Source: Gnetum montanum (taxonomy: Eukaryota; Streptophyta; Gnetopsida; Gnetales; Gnetaceae). From it: 64,000 nt of DNA. Positions 1-10,939 of this stretch are shown in pieces (within the stretch, counting starts at the first letter, position 1; every line of letters starts with the position of its first letter). Under the pieces are notes generated by a model, which searched no databases, had not been told where the DNA came from, and saw only the letters and a program-made list of their open reading frames with translations. The DNA lies in contig MNCI01030009.1 of the NCBI GenBank assembly GCA_015680685.1, positions 166,127-230,126 on the forward strand, read 5' to 3'. A program made the translations under genes and the position numbers.

Positions 1-288
1 TATTTTCATTGATTTCTCATGATTCCACTATCAATCAATAACAGGAAGTTAAAGTCTTTACATGGTTTGATTCCTATTCAAAAATCATAAAAATATAAAA
101 TAAAAGAAATGATGGGAATTCAAATCATACCCCTTAGACTCAATAAATAGCTACAAGCACTAGTTTTGGGCCTAGAAAGACATGTTACCCATGCCTGAAG
201 GTCCCCTTTAACTAAGGCCCTTTCTCACTTCCTGCTTCTCTTTTCTTCCCTTTAAGGAATGGTGATTGCTCTATGGAAATGATCTTGT

Positions 289-397
289 GTCAATTGATAT
301 AGCCCAAAAATCCACCCTTTTAGTGAATTTTACTGTCTTGATTAGTGACTTTCTCATTGACAGGATTTCATTGATATAGCCCAAAAATCCTATAAAT
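289..397 (+). promoter_or_regulatory. U3-like internal promoter block upstream of the D aORF
   Basis: A palindromic motif ATTGACAGGATTTCATTGA (356-374) is followed by a TATA box TATAAAT at 391-397, about 450 bp before the aORF start. The phrase ATTGATATAGCCCAAAAATC occurs twice (from 294 and 369), a local duplication. C has an equivalent block at 33257-33334 and B at 13254-13328, the same distance upstream of their aORFs. The D LTR carries related motifs at 3937-3984. Promoter function is inferred from TATA spacing and LTR resemblance only. Confidence 0.5.
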
Positions 398-844
398 ACT
401 AGTGAACACTTAGTGATTTTTGCACATGTGCTCACAAACTAGGGTGAGTTTTTGCATTTTTCAGAGCCCAAAACATTCCAAAGCCCATAACTTTCAAAAC
501 GTTTGTTTGATTATCCTTTTTCTTTAGTCTTGCAGCTACCAGAGGTAAGCTCTACATAATGGAGCCCACAAAACCTTAGGTTTTGAAAAAAAAAATTTCA
601 AAATTTTTCTAACTCCAAAAAGAGTTTAATGAATAAAATAACATTAAAATCATCAATTTATGAAAGTTAAACCCTTCCAAGAAGCTTTGGTAGCCATATT
701 AACTAAATAATATCAAAATAATACTAAAATAATCAATCTTCCATGGTCACAACTTAGCTAAGTATAACTAACCAACAAGATAAGGTACCTAAACATTATA
801 AGTCACACATCACATGCTAATCCTTGGTTCTATTGTGGTCACAA

Positions 845-3652
845 ATGGCACCAAAAGGAAAGTAACTATAGGAAGGTGGACCATACAAACCAAGGAACAA
901 ATGACCAACAACTTGAAGGGGCCAAGAATAGCCCCAGGAGTAGGCAATGGAAACCCATGCAATGAGACCTCTTCAGGAGGAGCCCGAAGTAGAGTCTATT
1001 AGATAGATTCCTGAAGCAACCAAAACTAAATAATCTAACTGAGATGAAGCATCGGGGCAAAGACTGAACCTTGAGGTTACCTTGATGGAGGTTTCCTCAA
1101 TCAAATTACATCCAAGGAGGTTCAAATATCTATGCTTTAGGAGTTGAATGTTTAAACCTTCTTGGAGTTTGCTCCTCTAGAAGTCAAGACACAACTTTAG
1201 AACTCTCCCATGTGGCCCATTATGACTTCCAGTGGGGAGTGGTACATGGGGAAGATATTTCTTTTCTAGAAAAATAGGTAGGTTAGTTCCATGATCAAAA
1301 TCAAGGAAATAACTATGTCCTACTCAGTGAAAGTAATTCCTAGGTCCTTGGGTTACCTGAAACTGGGGCCACTCTAGTTGAAATCCCAATGTAGGAAAAT
1401 CTAGGAGTTAAGAAAGAATGGACACAATGATGTTATGAAGTGGACCATAAAGAGTTTGGTGCACTCACAATGGCAGAACATGCTTATCTCAAAATTATAG
1501 CCTTTCACCTAAACCTAACAATGAGGCCTAGCAAGATCATAGCTTTTTCTGCCTATGTGTGTGTTGCTCTAAGTGGAAGATTCCCCGTCAACCTTCCACA
1601 ACTAATCTATCTTAAGATAGAGAAGTGCTTCCAGGAGAATAAACATGGAGGGAAGAAACTTCCTTTCCCATTCCTTGTTAGAAAATTATGCAAGAGGAGA
1701 GGCATAGCCAACTACACAATTGATGTAGTCTATCATGCTTCATCCACTTTTTAGATACATATGATGAAAGATAAGGTGCGTATGAAGGTAGTTCAAGAAG
1801 AGAAGTAGTAGCCACCACCTTTACCACCCACTCATGAAACAACATCAAAGGCTCGTGCTACCATTGAATGCATGTGTGAACTCCATGAGTAACTCCTATA
1901 GTAATAGGAGGTAAAAACAAGTGGTGGTGATCCATCTATGTACCAACCAGTCATGAGCCATCTCAATGAAATGGCTTGAACCATAAGTGAAATGGAGGAT
2001 GGTGTGCCAATTTTTTCTACCCAACAAATGCAGGTGCCCACAAGGTTGAATCCAAGTGCCCAAGAGGTAACAGTGTCCCTCTCGTAGTAGCATCTACTCC
2101 CAGAAATCTCTAGGAATGCCACTACCTTTTTGATGTGTTTAGATGAGGGTGAGGGGGCTAATGTCCCAATGATGTAACAACAAGGGTAGGAGATAGTAGC
2201 AAAAGTGGTTGCTAATCGATTTACTAAGGCCCTTGATGCTCTAGTAGCATCTACACTCAGAGAGTCTATTGAAACTATAAGTGGGAGATTAAATGTAGCC
2301 CAACATGAGGAATTTCTAGACCAACTAGTGGGAACTGTGCAACCAATTCCAAATTTCTTTGATCTTACGAATACCATCAGTACTACCTTGTTGAAGCTAC
2401 TTGAAGCAAGGGGCAAGTGCATCATCATGAAGTGGAAACTCAAAAAAATTAAAGTAGAAAACCAATGCTTAGCTAGGAAGGTTGCTAAACTTAGAGCCTA
2501 CCTCACTAATCCCATGCTACTCAGCCAAGCAATTAAGTGATATGAATCTTTCTAGAAAATTCAAGCCAAACTCAAAGAGGCTAAGTACATTAAGGAGTCA
2601 GTAGTCTTTGACCAGTCCTTGGCCAATGCCACAATGTACAACATTCAAAAGGACTTGGTCCAAACTCACCAAGAGAATGAAACTCTGGCTAATGAGAATC
2701 ATCACCTACAAAATGTTGATGCATAAAAGAAAAAAATGTCTAAATTCATCCATCAACAATAAGAGTGGCTTGCTAGGGTAAACATTGAACTAAGGAGGTT
2801 GACAATAGAAAATAGAAATATCTCAATGGAGGAGATGCATGTCGTTCACCAAAAGTCTACAATAGAGATCGCTACCTAGAAGAACAAGGCCTTCAAATTG
2901 GAGAGGATCAAGAACCATTACAAATATTAGGTTGTCTTATAGAAGGAAATTAATGAAAAACATATCCAACTAGTGATGGAAAAGGTGAATGAGGCCCTTT
3001 AGCAGCTCCAACAAAGAGGCAATATGTGGCAATCCATCATTGATGGACTAAACAAATACAAAAAAGTAGAAATTTGCATGATGGAGCTATAGATTGAGGA
3101 AATGAGTGAATACATGGAGCTTGCCAACCTCCAATATGTAAACCTAGCAATGTTGTCTACTAGAAGGTCATGGTCAAAGTTGGCGAAGTAGGTGGCTAGC
3201 TTGTACTTGTTGTACAAGGCAAAGTTCAAACACCATAAAGAGACCAATAAGAATATTGAGGTTGCAAATGTTGAACTCAATGTTCTTAGGGAGAAATTCA
3301 TTGATCAGAGATCAACTGTTGAGAACTTGACTAAGAGATTGAATGACTGCTAGGAGCTATAAAACACTATCAAGGTGTTCGATGTAGAATGAAAGAAATT
3401 CATAACCTAGTTAGTCAATGTGAAGGAGTTTTTCCTCACAATGTCCTATTCATGAGATATTCCCATTCCAAACTACATTGGTAAAGTAGTGTGGACTATG
3501 AATAATCCCCAAAGTAAGAACGAGAAGATGAAGGCATTATTGAACATCCACCAGTAGTTGTAGTTGCAAAAAGATAGCCACAACCGTAGCCTATACAACA
3601 ACCAGTGCGTCCTTCAGTGTCTTAGGAATGTCCACTGGCTAGGGTCATCTAA
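845..3652 (+). pseudogene. Decayed accessory ORF (aORF) of element D
   Basis: A frame of about 936 codons starting at ATGGCACCAA (845), broken by many stops, lines up with the aORFs of B, C and K. The longest open stretch, 1440-1754, has the signature of the plant retroelement domain called putative plant transposon protein: an ALTMAEHAYLK block, then a stretch ending in LPFPFLVRKLCKRRGI. From about 2200 to 3400 the frame becomes Lys/Glu/Leu-rich with heptad-like spacing, suggesting a long coiled coil (for example around 2430-2500 and 3120-3340). The end at about 3560-3652 is Pro/Gln-rich, with TAG where glutamine is expected. It sits after pol and before the polypurine tract, the position of env-like ORFs in Athila elements, but no signal peptide or membrane segment is visible. 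Function unknown. Confidence 0.7.
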
Positions 3653-3892
3653 TCTTCTTCCTCATTTTCAAGAAAATAGAGGGATTGTGCTATTAATTTT
3701 TTTCATAGTGTTTGATTTTATTGTCATGAACATCCAATTTTATAATGATTGTAAATGTGTACACTTGGACACTTAGCATTAGTGAGTTGTTTATTTGTTT
3801 GTATTTCAATTAAGTTAATCAATAATCCCATACCTTCCCAAAATTTTGTAAAGAACTTGTTTCTTCTTTTGTTCACTCAAGGACAAGTTTTA

Positions 3893-3909
3893 ATTTAGTT
3901 ATGGGGCTA
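3893..3909 (+). other. Polypurine tract of element D
   Basis: The run TTTAGTTATGGGGCTA sits immediately before the LTR start TGATGAATC at 3910. The same position in B is GTCATGGGGGTA and in A ATCATAGGGGTA, so this is the decayed plus-strand primer. Confidence 0.6.
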
Positions 3910-4748
3910 TGATGAATCATGCATCATTAGGCTATGTTGATGGGATGCCATTGATGCAACCTTGTCGACGAGATCTTGTCGATGTTGGGTTTCCTACATT
4001 GATAGTTACTTGTCAACATGACACCCTATCATTGCCTACAAATGTGTGCCTACCTATCACATTTATGGAAATTCTTCTATTAGTTGTAGCAAATCTCTTG
4101 CAATTTTTTTTCTCCAAACTTAGAATATTTTTTTGAGTGCCTGTAGTAGGATTCAAAGGAGTGTACAAATCTTTATTTAAGCACTAATGTACCTAAGCAT
4201 CCCAGTGTAAATAGCAATAAAGATCAATTTTTTCTGATCAAATCTTACAACACTTAGAATATATTAATGTTTCCCTTATGCATTTATTATTCATGTACTT
4301 GACTTCAATGAATTTTAATTAAGTAGTTAATATTGATTAAATAATGAACATAGGTATGACCACTTCGAGCATACATTACACTTGGTAATCCTAGTAGCAC
4401 CTAATGCTTGGTAGCCTAGTAGTGTTGTAATGTGTTCAAAATGTTTATGGAAAATGGGAACGAATGCTTATGGCATGATTAGTTAATTATATCAAATTTA
4501 TCTTATTTCTAGCACTTAGACAAATCTACTGAAAAAGAAAAAATGAAAAAAATCATGTGCCTGAGTGACACTTAATTATACCTTTGCAAGTTCACAAGTG
4601 AAACTGGGAAGACAATGATCATGCCCTTGGTATTCACTTCCTAGATTCATTGTACTTGGATAGCTAAAGTCTATAGAATTCAATTGAATCACTTAGTGAA
4701 CACTAGTGATTCATATGTTTGGATGCAGGGATTGCTTACTGCTCATCA
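3910..4748 (+). repeat. 3' LTR of element D (839 bp)
   Basis: It starts TGATGAATC and ends GCTCATCA. The U3 holds two palindrome-like motifs, TTGATGGGATGCCATTGA (3937-3954) and GTCGACGAGATCTTGTCGA (3964-3982). The downstream part (AGGATTCAAAGGAGTGTAC, TTTATTTAAGCAC, TGTACCTAAGCA) is shared with the LTRs of B, C and A, so R-U5 is common to the family while U3 varies. Confidence 0.8.
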
Positions 4749-5670
4749 AAGAGCATAAGATTATATCATACTTATCAAATCATAAGGTAAAAGTATTATA
4801 TTTTGTGTTTAAGGGTTAGGATATCATTTATAATTATGAGAGTTATCTAGAAGTCATCATTTCATCTATGTGTCAGCCTAGGAATGTCAATTTCACAAAA
4901 ACCATAATGTGGCTTCACTATTAAACCTTAAAGAAAAAGCAAGTAACAAATTAGATATTTTTTATGTGTGCACCTTGCACGGTCCAAAAAGAAAACATAC
5001 AAAGTTTAAAACTGATGTTTTGTAAACTTAAAATTAAGATTCTAATTGGAAAGTGTCCAAATCGTTTTAGCCCTCTTTTCATGCAAACCCAAGAGGACAA
5101 TCAACTCTTGTATTATTTCTACAAGATAGTCCAAGAAGTCAGATGCATATTGAACAACTTTTTGATCATTGTTTTCACCTAAGGGAAAAAATGTAAGCAA
5201 ATGAACATTACTAGGAAAAAGGAAAAAAATGAGAAGTAAGAAAATCATTCAAAAAAGAAAAAGCAACAATCATGGAGAAAAAAATTGCAATTTCAAGAAT
5301 CCAAGGAACTGTAGGGCTCACTAAGAGGAAGAGCAAGTGGCATCGGTGGCATTGACATTGGCAAATCCATGCATGAAATCATGCACAAACCCTCATTATG
5401 TAAAGGATGAGTACACATACTTGATGGGAAAGTAATCAAGTTGAGTATAGTACACTTACTACATGATCTCCTTTTTGTACATGTATATGAGTGACTTGCA
5501 CTAAGGCATAGACCATGATATTGCAAAATGGCTTCTACATCACTACTTGCTTCATCACTACCCTACACTCATTGATGTTGCATTTCTTGCATAGCATTTC
5601 TTGCACTACTAACATTGCCCCTCCTTCATCATCAATTTTGTTGGAAAAAAAACCTTCATTTGAAATTTTA
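4749..5670. other. Unassigned AT-rich segment
   Basis: No domain was recognised. Short open frames at 4964-5182 (+) and 5042-5248 (-) overlap each other and show no known motif. The stretch near 5515-5560 (TTGCAAAATGGCTTCTACAT) resembles the sequence flanking E3 at 59570-59610, so part of it is a dispersed repeat into which E3 inserted elsewhere. The upstream limit of E1 lies somewhere in this segment, and no E-type 5' LTR is visible. Confidence 0.4.
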
Positions 5671-5960
5671 GTAGTCCATGATGTCTATGAGCATTGTGGA
5701 CAACACGAACATTATGGAATTCCACCCTCCACAAAGCTCTATGGACACCACGAGCACCATGGAATCCTACCTTCCACGGAGCTCCAGAAACATCATAGAC
5801 ATTGTGGAATTCTTTCTTCCATGAAGTTTTGTGGGCACTATGAGCACCATAAATTCTCACCTCTCATGGAGCTCCATAGATGCCATAGGCATTGTCATAT
5901 TCCACCTCCTATGGATCTTTGTAGATACCACAAGCACTATGGAACTCTACCTCCCATCAA
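5671..5960 (+). repeat. 45-bp minisatellite in E1, about six units
   Basis: Repeats in exact 45-bp register: the blocks GGAATTCC, GGAATCCT, GGAATTCT, AAATTCTC, ATATTCCA and GGAACTCT begin near 5716, 5761, 5806, 5851, 5896 and 5941. Because 45 is a multiple of three the array stays open and reads as a 15-residue His-rich repeat (HHEHHGILPSTELQ-like) inside an open frame at 5515-6060. The same unit, with a shared GCTCTATGGACA core, occurs in E2 on the opposite strand. Coding of the repeat is doubtful. Confidence 0.85.
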
Positions 5961-6830
5961 TCGTAAAATTTTACGTCAATTAACAAAAAATTTAAAAACA
6001 CCAAAAATAATAAGTGATAAAATTAAATTCAAAACATTGAAAAAATTTACCAAAAAATAATTTGGTGCCTTGGTATCAAGTGAGATAAGAATTTTATAAT
6101 TAAGTGCACTTGCTACTAGAGTAGTACTAGGATGGGTGATCTTTGGGGAAGTCTCATTTTTTGTGCCTAATGTTTTCAACTATAGAAGCCATAAGTTTTA
6201 ATTTTGGAATCCTTTTTCAACAAACAAAGAGTCCTTCCCTATAGATTTCAACCTCCTAAACACAATGGTGAAGTTAAACCTATGCCATGAAACTCTAAAA
6301 ATTAGTTTTTACTCCTTGTCAAAGATGATGCCTTGAGACCCTCAAAAAGATTAATTTTAGAATAAATTGTGCATATGATGTTCATTTCTAATACATAAAT
6401 AGTCATTTCTAACATTTTTTGACCTTCTAGACCCACAGAAGTTAAATTTATCATCTAGGTACCTGATAATTCAATGATACCTTAAAGATCATTCCTTAAA
6501 AAGTCATAACATAGACTAGCTAATCATGCCTAACCATTTAATTATTGGGAATAAAAAATTTAACCTTTTGGTGCCTTAAGATTAAGTTCTTAATCTTTTT
6601 AGATAGTCTTAAGATTACTAACCTATGATACATCATTAATTACATTATCAAAGTCAATGTTCTAAGGGGGTACAAAGAAAGGTTGCTAAAGAGTCTAGGT
6701 AACATAGCTAGTTGTTACCAATAAGGTTAGTTGGAAAATTAGTCAATGAATCAATTGTTGAACCAAAATAATCAAGAATATGTGTATCAATTCATCCTAC
6801 AATCAAATTATACAACAAAATAACATGGAG
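5961..6830. other. E1 spacer between minisatellite and EEP domain
   Basis: No gene was recognised. The segment aligns loosely with the E2 spacer (47740-48600) and the E3 spacer (61860-62830). Shared phrases are the AACAAAAAATTT-type run after the minisatellite and the blocks around 6640-6720. It is probably untranslated element sequence. Confidence 0.45.
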
Positions 6831-7340
6831 ATTCATAATCTTGTTTCGACAAGGTGTATGATACCCATGAAGAGAAATGACTCATAAGAGAATCCAAGAA
6901 AGAGAAAGAAAGTGGCAACATATAATGTGATGGAAAGATCCCTAGTTAATGAAGGACAACATCCACTATGTCCACTATGGGCCTTGGACTGGCCTAAGTA
7001 TTGATCTCCATGTATCTTAGCAGAATTACAAGATTTGGATGCTGATGTCTTATGCCTATAAGAAGTCTTGCCATGGAAATTTCTATACCAATTCCAAAGA
7101 CCTAGGAAAGATAGGATACAGAGGTATTTATAAGAAAAAATGTTTTTGTGGAAGTTCTTATTTTGAGTCATACAAATTAGCCTATTGAAAAAATCACAAC
7201 ATGGATGGTTGCACAATCTTTTATAAAGAAGAAAGGTTTGAATTAGTACAAAGATTTGAATGGAGTTTAGAAGATATGATTTGGAAATTCTAGAACTTCA
7301 AATCATGGAAAAGAAAGAATGGTTAAGGTTCCATTGATCA
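6831..7340 (+). pseudogene. Captured CCR4/Angel-type EEP nuclease fragment (E1)
   Basis: The plus strand encodes, with stops and one frame change, the N-terminal half of an exonuclease-endonuclease-phosphatase domain as in CCR4 deadenylases and Angel proteins. Visible landmarks are a TYNV start motif near 6918, CPLWALDWPKY, then LDADVLCL followed by a stop replacing Gln of the LQE motif, and DGC near 7207. It continues to a KKEW block near 7320, then jumps directly to element 3' sequence, so the C-terminal half is deleted. E3 retains the whole domain. In living CCR4-type proteins the Asn of YN and the Glu of LQE bind metal. This copy cannot make an active enzyme. Confidence 0.75.
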
Positions 7341-7767
7341 AAATCAGGGAGTATCTTAACCTTACTTTTATTTATAATTTTCTTAATTTTCTTTACTATT
7401 TAATTTATATTTTAATTAGATATGTAAAATACCCAAGGCAATGCAAGTTGAGAATAAATATTTTCCCTACCACCACTTAGGTAACTAGATACGAGTTGTA
7501 CTTTGTGTGATCCTAGTTAGGAATAGTGATTGGTGATTACTAGATCTTTAATTCAATTATTATTATTATCTTAGAAAATGAGGTAAGTATTGATAGAATA
7601 ATATTTAATACTTATATAAATTCTTCTCACATATGTCTTGTTTGCAAAATAAGCAAGAAACAACTTCAAGCCCAAACGAGAAATTAAATTATTGGAGTAT
7701 AGAATCATAAAGAAGCATTGGAGGTGGAAAATGATAGTGAACATGGACTCGTTTAAGGATGAATGAA

Positions 7768-7784
7768 ACCTAATGGGGATAGAT
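7768..7784 (+). other. Polypurine tract of E1
   Basis: ACCTAATGGGGATAGAT lies directly before the LTR start TGTAATGTCCCC. The same place in E3 (minus strand) reads AGGGGAGGGGGAATAGAT, and E2 has AAAGGGGGTAGAT. Confidence 0.7.
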
Positions 7785-8357
7785 TGTAATGTCCCCATTC
7801 CCAAATGGTGCTACTACCTAACGAAGATGGAGCCTCTTCATAACAAGTATTATCATTATCATAAAAAGACTTGAAAGGAGAGTTGTAATTAAGATCCTAA
7901 AGGACATGATATAATAATAGACATGTCTTTCGAGGTGACCTTTGGGGGTTTGACCAAAGGTATTTATACCTGAGCATAAAGTTCATATCAGCATGGAGTT
8001 GTGGAGCCAGTAAAGGCAAGTATTTGGTGCTAGGTAAAGTGGGATAGAAAGAAGATTAGCCATCCCTTCTAGCTGATGATAGGCCTAACTGTGGTGGTAG
8101 TGTTGGATTGCCTCTAAGGGTTAGATGCCAAAGGAAGAAAACACTAAGGAACACTCTTAAAGCATGATCCATGTACACTATTCCACATCAATCAAGAATT
8201 CTTCTCTTTTTCCTTTCGTATTTTTCTTGTTTTTTTACTTATACATAATATTGAATGTTACATATATTTGATATTTGGTATATTATTTTCCTACACATAA
8301 TGTCTAAAATAGCATATATTTGAAGTTTTCCATAGCATCTAGGAATGGTATGTCATA
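7785..8357 (+). repeat. 3' LTR of E1 (573 bp)
   Basis: It starts TGTAATGTCCCCATTCCC and ends GGTATGTCATA, decayed from the family ends TGTCACATCCCC and GGGATGTCACA. Inside are a TATA-like TATTTATACC near 7970, the phrase GGGGGTTTGACC before it, and GGTGGTAGTGTTGGATTGCC near 8092, all shared with the LTRs of E2, E3 and E4. Confidence 0.85.
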
Positions 8358-8399
8358 GGTACCTTTCTATTTTATGAAAACTACCTTCAAGCACTATTA

Positions 8400-9060
8400 C
8401 TTACACACTAATTCTACATAATTATTGAATGATGGGTGGCTATTTGTTTAATGATTCATATTTTATACATGAAATTATGTCCTAAGTTACTATAGGAAAT
8501 GGACAGGACTCTTTACATTTGTATAATTTCTCTTTTCTCTTCTTAGAAATTTCTAAGAAAAATATTTGATTCATAGCTTTGCATCAATAGTACTAAGATA
8601 TGCTCTTCCCATGATGATTGGGAATTCTTCTTTGTTATTTTCCACATGAATGTCCATAAAATATATAGGATAAGATAATCCATTAATGATGGTCACTACC
8701 TCTTCCACCTATCCTAATGGAGCTACAACAAACTAATAAGGAAGATCCAATATGATGTTGCATCTTTTAATCATGGTAGATTCTAAAATTTTTATATTTT
8801 AAGTAAGATTAGAAATATCCTAGAACTTGAATCTAAGAGAGCTTTACATGGTGGATTTCTAGGAATCTAAACATAGATTAAATAACTTCTTAGATCTATT
8901 CTTTTCTTTGGAATAGTTCCTGATTTAATCTAATCAATCATTACATGATTGAGCATGGTAGACTTAATAGTTAGACTTTGGTTTGAAGGTAGTGCAGGCT
9001 CATTTAAAAGACTCAAAGGTGTTGAAGCTTAGAATAACCTTGGATCTATGATATTAAGAT
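8400..9060 (-). pseudogene. Aspartic protease region of element G
   Basis: The minus strand around 8590-8720 reads GLSYPIYFMDIHVENNKEEF followed by PIIMGRA. Copy A has the corresponding block SYLTNFLVIKMENYKGDF followed by PIIMGRV at 17824-17900. This is the C-terminal part of the retroviral-type protease before reverse transcriptase. The catalytic Asp motif should lie upstream, near 8900-9000, but could not be read with confidence. Stops interrupt the frame, so it is non-functional. Confidence 0.65.
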
Positions 9061-9220
9061 AAATAGTAGTAATAAGAAGATGCATGAGTAAAGACACAAC
9101 TTGGAAAAATAAGTGTTTGAACATAATATCCATAATGATTGGGTTTCATATAAGGGTACTACTATCTTTGTAGTAGTATCCACCATAATAATGGTTTTAT
9201 CACTATTGATGATATTGCTA

Positions 9221-9613
9221 TTGAGGTTGAAGAAGAAATTTCCATCCATTTACCTGACCATCCCATCAACTAGTGTATACTTCACCTACTTTGAAGTTTC
9301 AATAGATAATTTAAACTTTCAAATTCAGGAATAAATTATGCTAATGGATAGTACTCATTAAGAACTACAATTCACTAATTATGTTACCATGATTACTAAT
9401 GATGGGTTAACATCCTTCTTCATCAAGATCTTATATTATAATTGGTATGATAGCCAATTCTTTTAAGTTACCAAGCTATTGGAATTAATGTCTAAGGAAG
9501 AAGTTGAGGAGCAAGATCAAGCTTTGCCATCCTAAATAAGGTCATCTAACCATACAGTTCTTATGATAGAACTACAACTACATCCCTTAATTCTTAAGGT
9601 TTATGAAAATTAG
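9221..9613 (+). pseudogene. C-terminal part of captured EEP domain (E5)
   Basis: The plus strand reads LKKKFPS, then YFTYFEVSIDNL, NYVTMITNDGLTSFF, an IDYIWY-equivalent block, then LLELMSKEEVEEQDQALPS and a final SNHTVLMIEL. This follows E3's minus-strand C-terminal half block by block. The final Asp-His pair of EEP nucleases is FDH in E3 and SNH here, so the catalytic Asp has become Asn. The N-terminal half is absent; upstream sequence is unrelated or belongs to G. It ends near 9613 and leads into E-family 3' sequence, polypurine tract and LTR. Confidence 0.7.
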
Positions 9614-10057
9614 AAAGTTTTCTTAACTTACTTTTATTTCTTAATTTTCTTTCTCTTTATTTATTTAATTTATATTTATAAATTATATAAGTCAAATATT
9701 TTATTATAATACAATTTAGAAATAAGGATTTTTCCTACCTCCACTTGGGTAACTAAACACATAAGATGTACATAGTGTACTAAGCTATGACTAATAATTG
9801 GTGGTTATTAGATCTTTAATTCATCTCTTATCATTGTCTAGAGGTTAAGATAAGTAGTTGATAAGATAAGATTTATTTTCTTCAAATAGTTTTTCATTTA
9901 TACTTTTATTTGCAAAATAAGTAGGATAAGTGTCAAATATTCAATCTCATTTTAAAAGGACAAATTAAATCATTGGAGAATGGAAGGAGTACTAGAGAAT
10001 AGAGAAATATTAGAAATATATTCTTATTCAAGGATAAATAAAACTAAGAGGATAGTT
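9614..10057 (+). other. E5 3' untranslated segment and polypurine tract
   Basis: This corresponds to 7340-7784 of E1: shared blocks include CCTACCTCCACTTGGGTAACTA (9728-9749; E1 7468-7490) and TTAGATCTTTAATTCA (9808; E1 7540). It ends in AAACTAAGAGGATAGTT directly before the LTR start at 10058. Confidence 0.65.
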
Positions 10058-10934
10058 TGTCACATCACCATTTCCAAATGGACTTGTTTTGTAACTATAT
10101 ATGCTATATATTTATGATATATATCTATTTGGATGAGATAACCTTTTATATTTTTCAAATTAAAAAATCTCAAATTAAATCACTAAGAATTTATTTTCCA
10201 AAGACAAAGTCCATGTTACAAAGTAGTTAGGATCTTGGTAAAACTTCTAGGTCAAAATAATAATTCCTAGGAAAAATCTTATCTTTTATGTTGCCTTTAT
10301 GATGATAATTATTTATTTACCATGGTAAAGTTTAGGAAACTGGTAGTTGGCTTTTGAAATAAAGCTCCTCTTTAACTATTATAATGAGAGAAAAAATTGT
10401 GACCAAGAGAATTTCCCCTTACCATTATAATGAAAACATTATTTACCATGACTGAGAAAAACTCTCTTAGATAGGACTAGTAGTTGGCCTCTCAGCCAAA
10501 ATCAAAATGCTGTCTCTTTATTATGAATGATATAATGATTATAGTAAGCCATAAAAGAGCACACTATAATATTGAACATGTCTCTTATAATGATCTTGGA
10601 GAATTGAATTGAGGTTTTAATATCTAAAAACTAAAGGTTTTATCAACATGGAGTTGTAAAGCTAGTAAAGATAAATAATGGGTATTAAGTGAAGTGGAAT
10701 AGGAAGGTGATTGACCATACATTCTAGATAGATTTAGATGGTGCAACTCTTGGATTGACTCTAAGTGGTAGATTCCAAAGAAAGACAATCCCATGAAATC
10801 CTCTACATTATTTTTACATTAATAATGTTCATTTTCATTTACCTCTACATTTTCCCTATCATATTAATTACCCATAATGTTAGTTGTTATGTATATTTAA
10901 CATTTATTGTGGCATCTAAAAACAAGAGATCACA
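10058..10934 (+). repeat. LTR of E5, enlarged by an internal insertion
   Basis: It starts TGTCACATCACCATTTCC and ends GAGATCACA. At about 877 bp it is some 300 bp longer than the other E LTRs because repeat H1 (about 10085-10560) lies inside it and has replaced or displaced LTR sequence. The later half (ATGGAGTTGTAAAGCTAG, TCTTGGATTGACTCTAAG) matches E1 and E4. Confidence 0.7.
10085..10560 (+). repeat. Dispersed repeat H1 inside the E5 LTR
   Basis: Homologous in inverted orientation to 11960-12375. Shared stretches include the TATATATTTATGRTATATAT block, TATATTTTTCAAATTAA and a CACTAAGAATT block. The element contains roughly 100-bp internal sub-repeats built on a phrase like AAACTNGTAGTTGGCCT followed by AAGAGAGCTC and ACCATTATAATGA. 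No ORF. Class unknown. Confidence 0.55.
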
Positions 10935-10939
10935 TGCCT

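Larger units (their letters stand above)
1..4748 (+). mobile_element. Element D: 3' half of an Athila/Tat-like Ty3/gypsy retrotransposon
   Basis: The segment runs without a break from the spacer downstream of pol through an internal promoter-like block, a decayed accessory ORF, a polypurine tract and a 3' LTR ending in TCATCA at 4748. It aligns block by block with copies B (12541-14040 plus 24147-27885) and C (31830-37725). The 5' half (5' LTR, gag, pol) would lie before base 1. Positions 1-280 are the post-pol spacer, with the family block CCCTTAGAC near 130 and ACAAGCACTAG near 152. The right flank after the LTR is AAGAG; its partner duplication is outside the window. Family assignment is by homology to copy A in this window. 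Confidence 0.8.
5670..8357 (+). mobile_element. Element E1: 5'-truncated small LTR element carrying an EEP domain
   Basis: The order on the plus strand is 45-bp minisatellite, spacer, EEP domain remnant, polypurine tract, LTR. The minus-strand copies E2 and E3 have the same order, which defines family E. No gag, protease, reverse transcriptase or integrase can be read, so mobilisation would have needed another element's enzymes. No 5' LTR or primer site was found, so E1 is truncated or rearranged at its left side. The right flank after the LTR is GGTAC; no left partner was seen. Confidence 0.7.

Noticed and set aside
845-3652. aORF as a retroviral-type envelope gene
   Set aside because: No signal peptide, membrane anchor or cleavage motif can be read; the content is plant transposon domain plus coiled coil.
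5515-6060. 181-codon His-rich open frame
   Set aside because: Its openness comes from the 45-bp minisatellite, whose length is a multiple of three; E2 and E3 do not conserve the protein, and there is no domain.
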